NCBI GenBank assembly: GCA_963920635.1 | Contig: OY987303.1 | Location: forward strand, 52,327,223 to 52,391,222 | DNA from: Pseudeuparius sepicola | Taxonomy: Eukaryota; Arthropoda; Insecta; Coleoptera; Anthribidae | Direction: 5' to 3' | Length of the DNA stretch: 64,000 nucleotides | Shown: positions 59,164-64,000 of the stretch, piece after piece | Position numbering within the stretch: position 1 is the stretch's first letter | How the letters are laid out: each line of letters opens with the position of its first letter | Notes under the pieces: generated by a model | What the model was told of the DNA's origin: nothing | Databases searched by the model: none | The model's input: only the letters and a program-made list of their open reading frames with translations | Program-made: the position numbers and the translations under genes

Positions 59164-61590
59164 TACGTTAGGACATTCGAGAAAACATAATAAATTTTAA
59201 TTATCTACACCTTGAAAGGAATTCCTATAATCCATTTAAACAGAAGCAATTTCCAGTTTTCACAATTAATTTCCAATTTGCTTCGAAAATTCAATACAAC
59301 TGTTGTACGTTTACAATATTATAATATACAGAGTGTCCCAGTGAACGTGATAAACCCGATTTTCTCGGTAATTTTTAAGACAAATTGATAGTTCAAAAAC
59401 TAAGCTTTTGTGTAGAATTTTCTGAGGAATTCCAGTATGATATCAGACTTAATACAAGGGGATTTCATGTAGATTTCAAATTTGTACAAATCCAAAATGG
59501 CGTCCATCAGAAAATCAAAAGTCTTATCTCGAAAAAGAAAACCTTTTTTAAACTGATATTACCGTTAAAAAGGTTAGTTAAAAATATAATAATGTCAAAG
59601 TTCTGCCTTTGCGTAACCATCGATTTCTATGATATTTAACAAAACGAAAATATATTTTTTGGAAATAAGTCGAAAATGGTCGTAGATTAGCCTTCGCTTC
59701 TCCACGATATCATATTGATCATAAATTGAGAATTTGAGACACAGTGTATATTTTAATTATTATAATAATAATTGGGAGGATACAATAAATATCTTAATAA
59801 CAATAAAAACACAGGAATTATTATATAATTTAAAATATTATATCGACCTTGCCTTTCCAAAGATTTCTTGAAATGTTTTAAGATGCCCAAAATAGAAAAT
59901 TTGAAAATGATAAAATTTACATTTGTCATTTGTGAATTCCTGAATTACATAAGGTACGTTTTTACCACAAAGACAATGAAAAACCCGAACAATAGCACTT
60001 GGAGACACATTATGTGTCGTTCCCCTGGTTCTTCCGCCTTGAGACTTTTACTTGTTTGGCTTAATAACTCTGGACATGCCAACGAGTCATTTAGCAACCT
60101 CTGCAATCATTTAGACAATGTCGTTATAGCGTCGTAACCGGAGGAAGAAAATTTAACAATGGCGAAGCCATTGACTGGACGAGGCAGGAACAATAATTCT
60201 CATTCACGCCACAGAGAATACCACAATACAGAGAGGCCATCTTGTCGAATATGTCAAATGGCGCCCAACTTTTACGTAATTTTTCACACACCCGATAAGA
60301 TCGTTCAAATAAATTATGAAGTAAACTGCGTTCTTCATTTATAAGACTAGATTAATTTAAAGCTGGGAAAGAAGATCCACAGTGACCTACCTACCGTTTA
60401 GAGTTGGGATCCATTTGACATATTTGACAAGAAGAACTCTCTGTTCACACGAAAGTATCAAGTATCAAAATATTTATGACATGTGTTTTTTAAGATGGTA
60501 CCTATACAATTTTGTTATAACAAATTTAAACATCTCACCACATTTTGGATCAATGACAGTACAAGGTGTCCCAGAGTTGGCTACCTACGTCTCTTAAATC
60601 AATGGGACTATGTGAGGCGTATTTCCCGCAAAAAAATTATTTTGCGCATTTTAATATTGTGAGTTCGCCATCAATTAGGTATATTGTTCCCAGAAACATG
60701 CTCGAATTTTCGTTCTGTTTTGGTTTAAAATCTACAAGCAAATATTTTCTGAAATAACTATGAAAAATAAAGTACCTAAGGAACTTTGGTATAATAATTG
60801 TTTAGATTCATGCAATCCACAAATTTGTTTACGCAGTATAAAATTAAACTTTTCAAAAACGGCAAAAGATAATGGTATAAAGTTTTATGTCGTTTTAATC
60901 CTAATGACGAGTAGATTTAAAATATATAGGGTGTTGCCATTTAAAAAAACGCATGTTAGGTTTGCTCCGCTTTTAGGAACCACCTTGTATATTCATAGCT
61001 CGATTCATAGTATAAGGACACAACAAATGTTTTATTTAAAAAGTTTTTTTGGTATATTAAAAACTTAAATAGTCAAAACGGTCCGGGAATATAGGTCAAA
61101 CAGGCCACAATATTTCTTTTTTTTTTAATAAAAAAATATATTTAATATTTACCTTTAGAACTAATTTTATACAGAATTTTGGAGTTAATAGGTGTTTTGG
61201 GGCACGTTTTTTTCAATTTCAACGGAAACGATGGATTTTATGGTTATGAGACAAGAGTACACCTTTATGACAAAATGACAAGATCCACTAAAATGATGAA
61301 ATTGGAAGCTCAAAAAAGTTACGAGTAAAAGCACGATCCAAAAACAGCGCATGTGGCGCCCTCTTTGAGATAGGTAGAAATTGATATATTCGGCTTATTC
61401 TTCATCCCCCAAAAAATAACAGTTGGTATGCCAAATTTCACTTCAGCAGCTTTATTATTTTGGGAGATGTAGCCATAATTCAATTTCAAAAAATAAACTT
61501 TAACGCCCTATATCTCAGTAACAATTGAGATTTGACGAGTAGTTGTTAAGCTCGATCGTAATGTTTTGGCACAACATAAAATTATGGAGT
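59164..61590. other. Non-coding with repeat arms
   Basis: Single arms begin at CAGAGTGTCCCAGTG (about 59329) and AGGGTGTTGCC (about 60929). 60000-60260 is somewhat GC-richer but shows no recognised protein. Confidence 0.45.
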
Positions 61591-61599
61591 TGCTGTATA

Positions 61600-62515
61600 T
61601 TCCATTATTTTGGAACCATACATGGATTTTTTTTTATTTTTAGGCTAAAATTAAACTATTCTGGGGCGATCATCTCTGTTTCCAGATTCGAAATGACACC
61701 GTTAAACGTCGTGGAGTCATTTGATACACCTGTCAAAAATGACAAGATTGGCCTTATTTGTTATTTTTTTCTAAAAAAAGTTATTTGAAAAAGTTGCGTG
61801 GAATGTGATTTTACACCTACGTGAAAATTGTCGGGCAAAAATTCCGACATTGATAAATTTTTGATTTTTTTGAAAAATCTAAAAACTAGTAGGTAGATTC
61901 AATTTCTTTCGGTGTGCCATACATTGGCTTGTCAAGTTTTAAAAACAATTCTGTAATAAATAAGATCATCTAACTTTAAAAAAATTGGCAACGGTTGGTC
62001 AGAAATAGGAAAATCGTCCAAACTAGACAATTACTATACCCAAAAAGGGTCCATATAACTAAAAAGTATCTCGTTTGGATGATAGACAAGCAATTCTAAA
62101 GTCAATCTATATGAGACACCGAAAAAAATGAAATTTATTAGATTTTAGAAAAACAAAAATTTATCATTTTCCATATAGGGGTAAATTCCAATGAACTTTT
62201 TCAAATAACTTTTTTCGATAAATTAACTGGAGAGGGACCCCGTGTGAGTTATTCATATTTTTCAAAATGGAGGCAAAAAAACAAATAAATAGACCTCTGT
62301 GCCACAATTTCTCAATTTTTCCATAAAATAACAAATAAGGCCTATTTTGACCATTTATTTAATTAAATGTAATTTCTGACAGGTATGTCAAATGACGTTA
62401 CGACGTTTAATGGTCTCATTACGAATCTTTTTGGAAGCAGAGATGATCGCCCCAGAGTTGTTTAATCTCAGTCCAAAAATAAAAAAAACCTTATGGATGC
62501 AACTTTTCGGCAGGC
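61600..62515. mobile_element. Foldback element, ~0.9 kb
   Basis: 61620-61830 and 62185-62510 are inverted copies (CTGGGGCGATCATCTCTG; TTAAACGTCGT; TGGCCTTATTTGTTATTTT), with a centre near 62050. Exact tips are unclear. Confidence 0.75.
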
Positions 62516-63640
62516 CCGTATAAACATTACATATAAAAATAAAAAAAAATCTGTTCGAAAATATTTAAATTTCAAACAGCTGTTCTTTTTTAAGCAAGTT
62601 GCTGTTTTCTGCAACTTTGTCAATTATTGCGTCTATCTCATTTACGGTTTGCTTTTATTCGACCGTTTAACTAAATATTTTTATTTATTGTGAAAGTCTG
62701 CAGATTTTTTTCCATATGGGCCAATCCGCCCCTGTCTGATACACCTTGTATATAATGTTTTTGAAAGAAATATCAAGAAATTATATAACCACATACCTTT
62801 CATCTTCAAAAATGTTAAGGAAGTTATTAATTTTTTAATTAATATTAAGTAATTTTGAGAATCTCCCTGTACAATGTAAGATACTTAAGATGTTGTTAAT
62901 TTAACCGTTCAAGATCTCTAAATAAAAGTAAAAGACTTCGAAACTTTCGAATATTATATTTCCCCAATAAAAGCAAACAATTTAATTTGCCGGTAGTAGC
63001 CGTTGTAGAAAGGAAATAGATCGCAATAAGTGTTTTTTTAAGAGAACCGGTGAGAGGACGTTAACTTTCATACACTAGTGACCAGTCATTTTTTAATAAT
63101 CCGAGTAAAAGTAAAATGTATATCGACGCATACCGGACTTAAGATGAATTAGATCCACTTCCAGGATTTATGGCTTTTTTATCCTGTATCCGAGAAACTT
63201 GCCGGTAAATTAAATTGTATATTTCAAGCTAATTATACAAATTGCTGATTCATATCACTGCTTATTATTATTTGCCAAGCTTCTTTATGATACTATCTCC
63301 TAGGATAATTAAATAATATTTTTTAACAGAGTTATTCGACTTAAAAATAAAAAAATAGGTATAGAATGATAAGAGGCAAATATTGATATTTTTATAAAAT
63401 CCTATATTTTTAGAAAATTACCATAGATATCACACAATTCTGATGCAGTAAAAAATGGCCGTGCTTGGTGTCCCATGATTCCATATATTTAAGAACCTTT
63501 CAAAAAGTTTGGAAAGTTTATTATGTGTAGTTTAGAAAAAAATCAAAAATAAAAGTATCTATAACTTTTTTAGAAATTTTGAGAAATAATGCAATAACCC
63601 CAAAAACATAGAGAAGACGACACTCGCTCGGAAATTACCT
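62516..63640. other. Non-coding, AT-rich
   Basis: A repeat end ACACCTTGTATA lies near 62741. Nothing else recognisable. Confidence 0.45.
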
Positions 63641-63647
63641 GGTATAA

Positions 63648-63765
63648 AGGATGTTTTAGTGGCAAGTCAGGTAAAGGATATCAATTGAAAAAAATGCACT
63701 CCAGCCGGGACTCGAACCCAGGACTCCTACTGTGGCCTAACTGACATGCCACTAAAACATCCCTT
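63648..63765 (-). repeat. tRNA-derived inverted repeat
   Basis: GGATGTTTTAGTGGCA at 63650 is repeated inverted at 63745-63763. On the minus strand it is followed by a box-B-like CTGGGTTCGAGTCCCGG. The tRNA-like part lacks a complete cloverleaf, so SINE-derived is the better reading. Confidence 0.5.
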
Positions 63766-63884
63766 ATTATTTATAATTAGGTACAGGTACTAAAAATCTT
63801 TCTGTGTTTCATTTTCTGGCTTGACATTGTGGGTTAGAATTTCCACATTCGATACTTACATTAAATAATAATAAATAAATAATA

Positions 63885-64000
63885 ATAATAATTCCCACCC
63901 TCACAATACTCCAAACTAGGAGTACACCAGAAGCAACCACATGCTTGTGCGGGGGAGGGGGGCAATTACCATTATCTTGTCTTCGTTGCCATTTGCGGCT
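63885..64000. repeat. Repeat cut by the window edge, inverted copy of 21065-21190
   Basis: CACCCTCACAATACTCCAAA through GCCATTTGCGGCT is the reverse complement of the earlier copy, with differences in the G-rich middle. Confidence 0.75.

Noticed and set aside
1..64000. CRISPR arrays, rRNA operons, integrated viral genomes, reverse transcriptase genes
   Set aside because: No regularly spaced direct repeats, no long rRNA stretches and no reverse transcriptase or integrase motifs in any sizeable frame.

Overview
The window looks like AT-rich nuclear DNA from an insect. The evidence is spliced genes with GT-AG introns, a TATA box with an arthropod-type TCAGT initiator, a secreted Q/P/Y-rich protein of the kind found in insects, and dense short transposon relics with CAGGG/CAGTG termini. 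A beetle is a reasonable guess, but nothing here fixes the order. There is no bacterial operon, rRNA operon, CRISPR array or viral genome.

Only two host genes can be supported, both on the + strand. Gene A (24368-37949) is a complete eight-exon SLC36/PAT-type proton-coupled amino acid transporter of 464 codons, followed by two poly(A) signals. Its splice phases agree throughout. Four introns are short (49-101 bp). Introns 3 and 4 are each over 5 kb and filled with repeats. Intron 5 is 1140 bp because a 1026-bp hAT-type element with a perfect 8-bp target-site duplication sits in an ancestral intron of about 106 bp. Gene B (from 53185) has a clear promoter, a signal peptide, and three exons of a small secreted Q/P/Y-rich protein. 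Exon 3 ends at a splice donor in phase 2, and I found no continuation before the window ends, so the gene is incomplete here.

Most of the rest is non-autonomous transposons. 1-4000: a 60-bp mini-element, a complete hAT deletion derivative with a perfect 8-bp TSD, and a 915-bp Tc1/mariner-type foldback. 7-24 kb: several small palindromic MITEs, a 1.1-kb inverted-repeat element with a CpG-rich exon-like block, and a candidate promoter near 15.86 kb. 26-27 kb and 43.8-44.4 kb: two copies of a ~600-bp repeat with a 5S-rRNA-like internal segment. The first copy lies inside another repeat whose unoccupied paralogue is at 40.4-41.1 kb. 45.9-62.5 kb: a chain of very large foldback elements (0.4-2.4 kb), some nested in one another, flanked by TA and ending in CAGGGTG or CAGTG.

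The most notable features are these large near-palindromes, several of them inside transcribed introns, and the nested insertions whose order can be read from empty paralogues. No undescribed gene system could be demonstrated.
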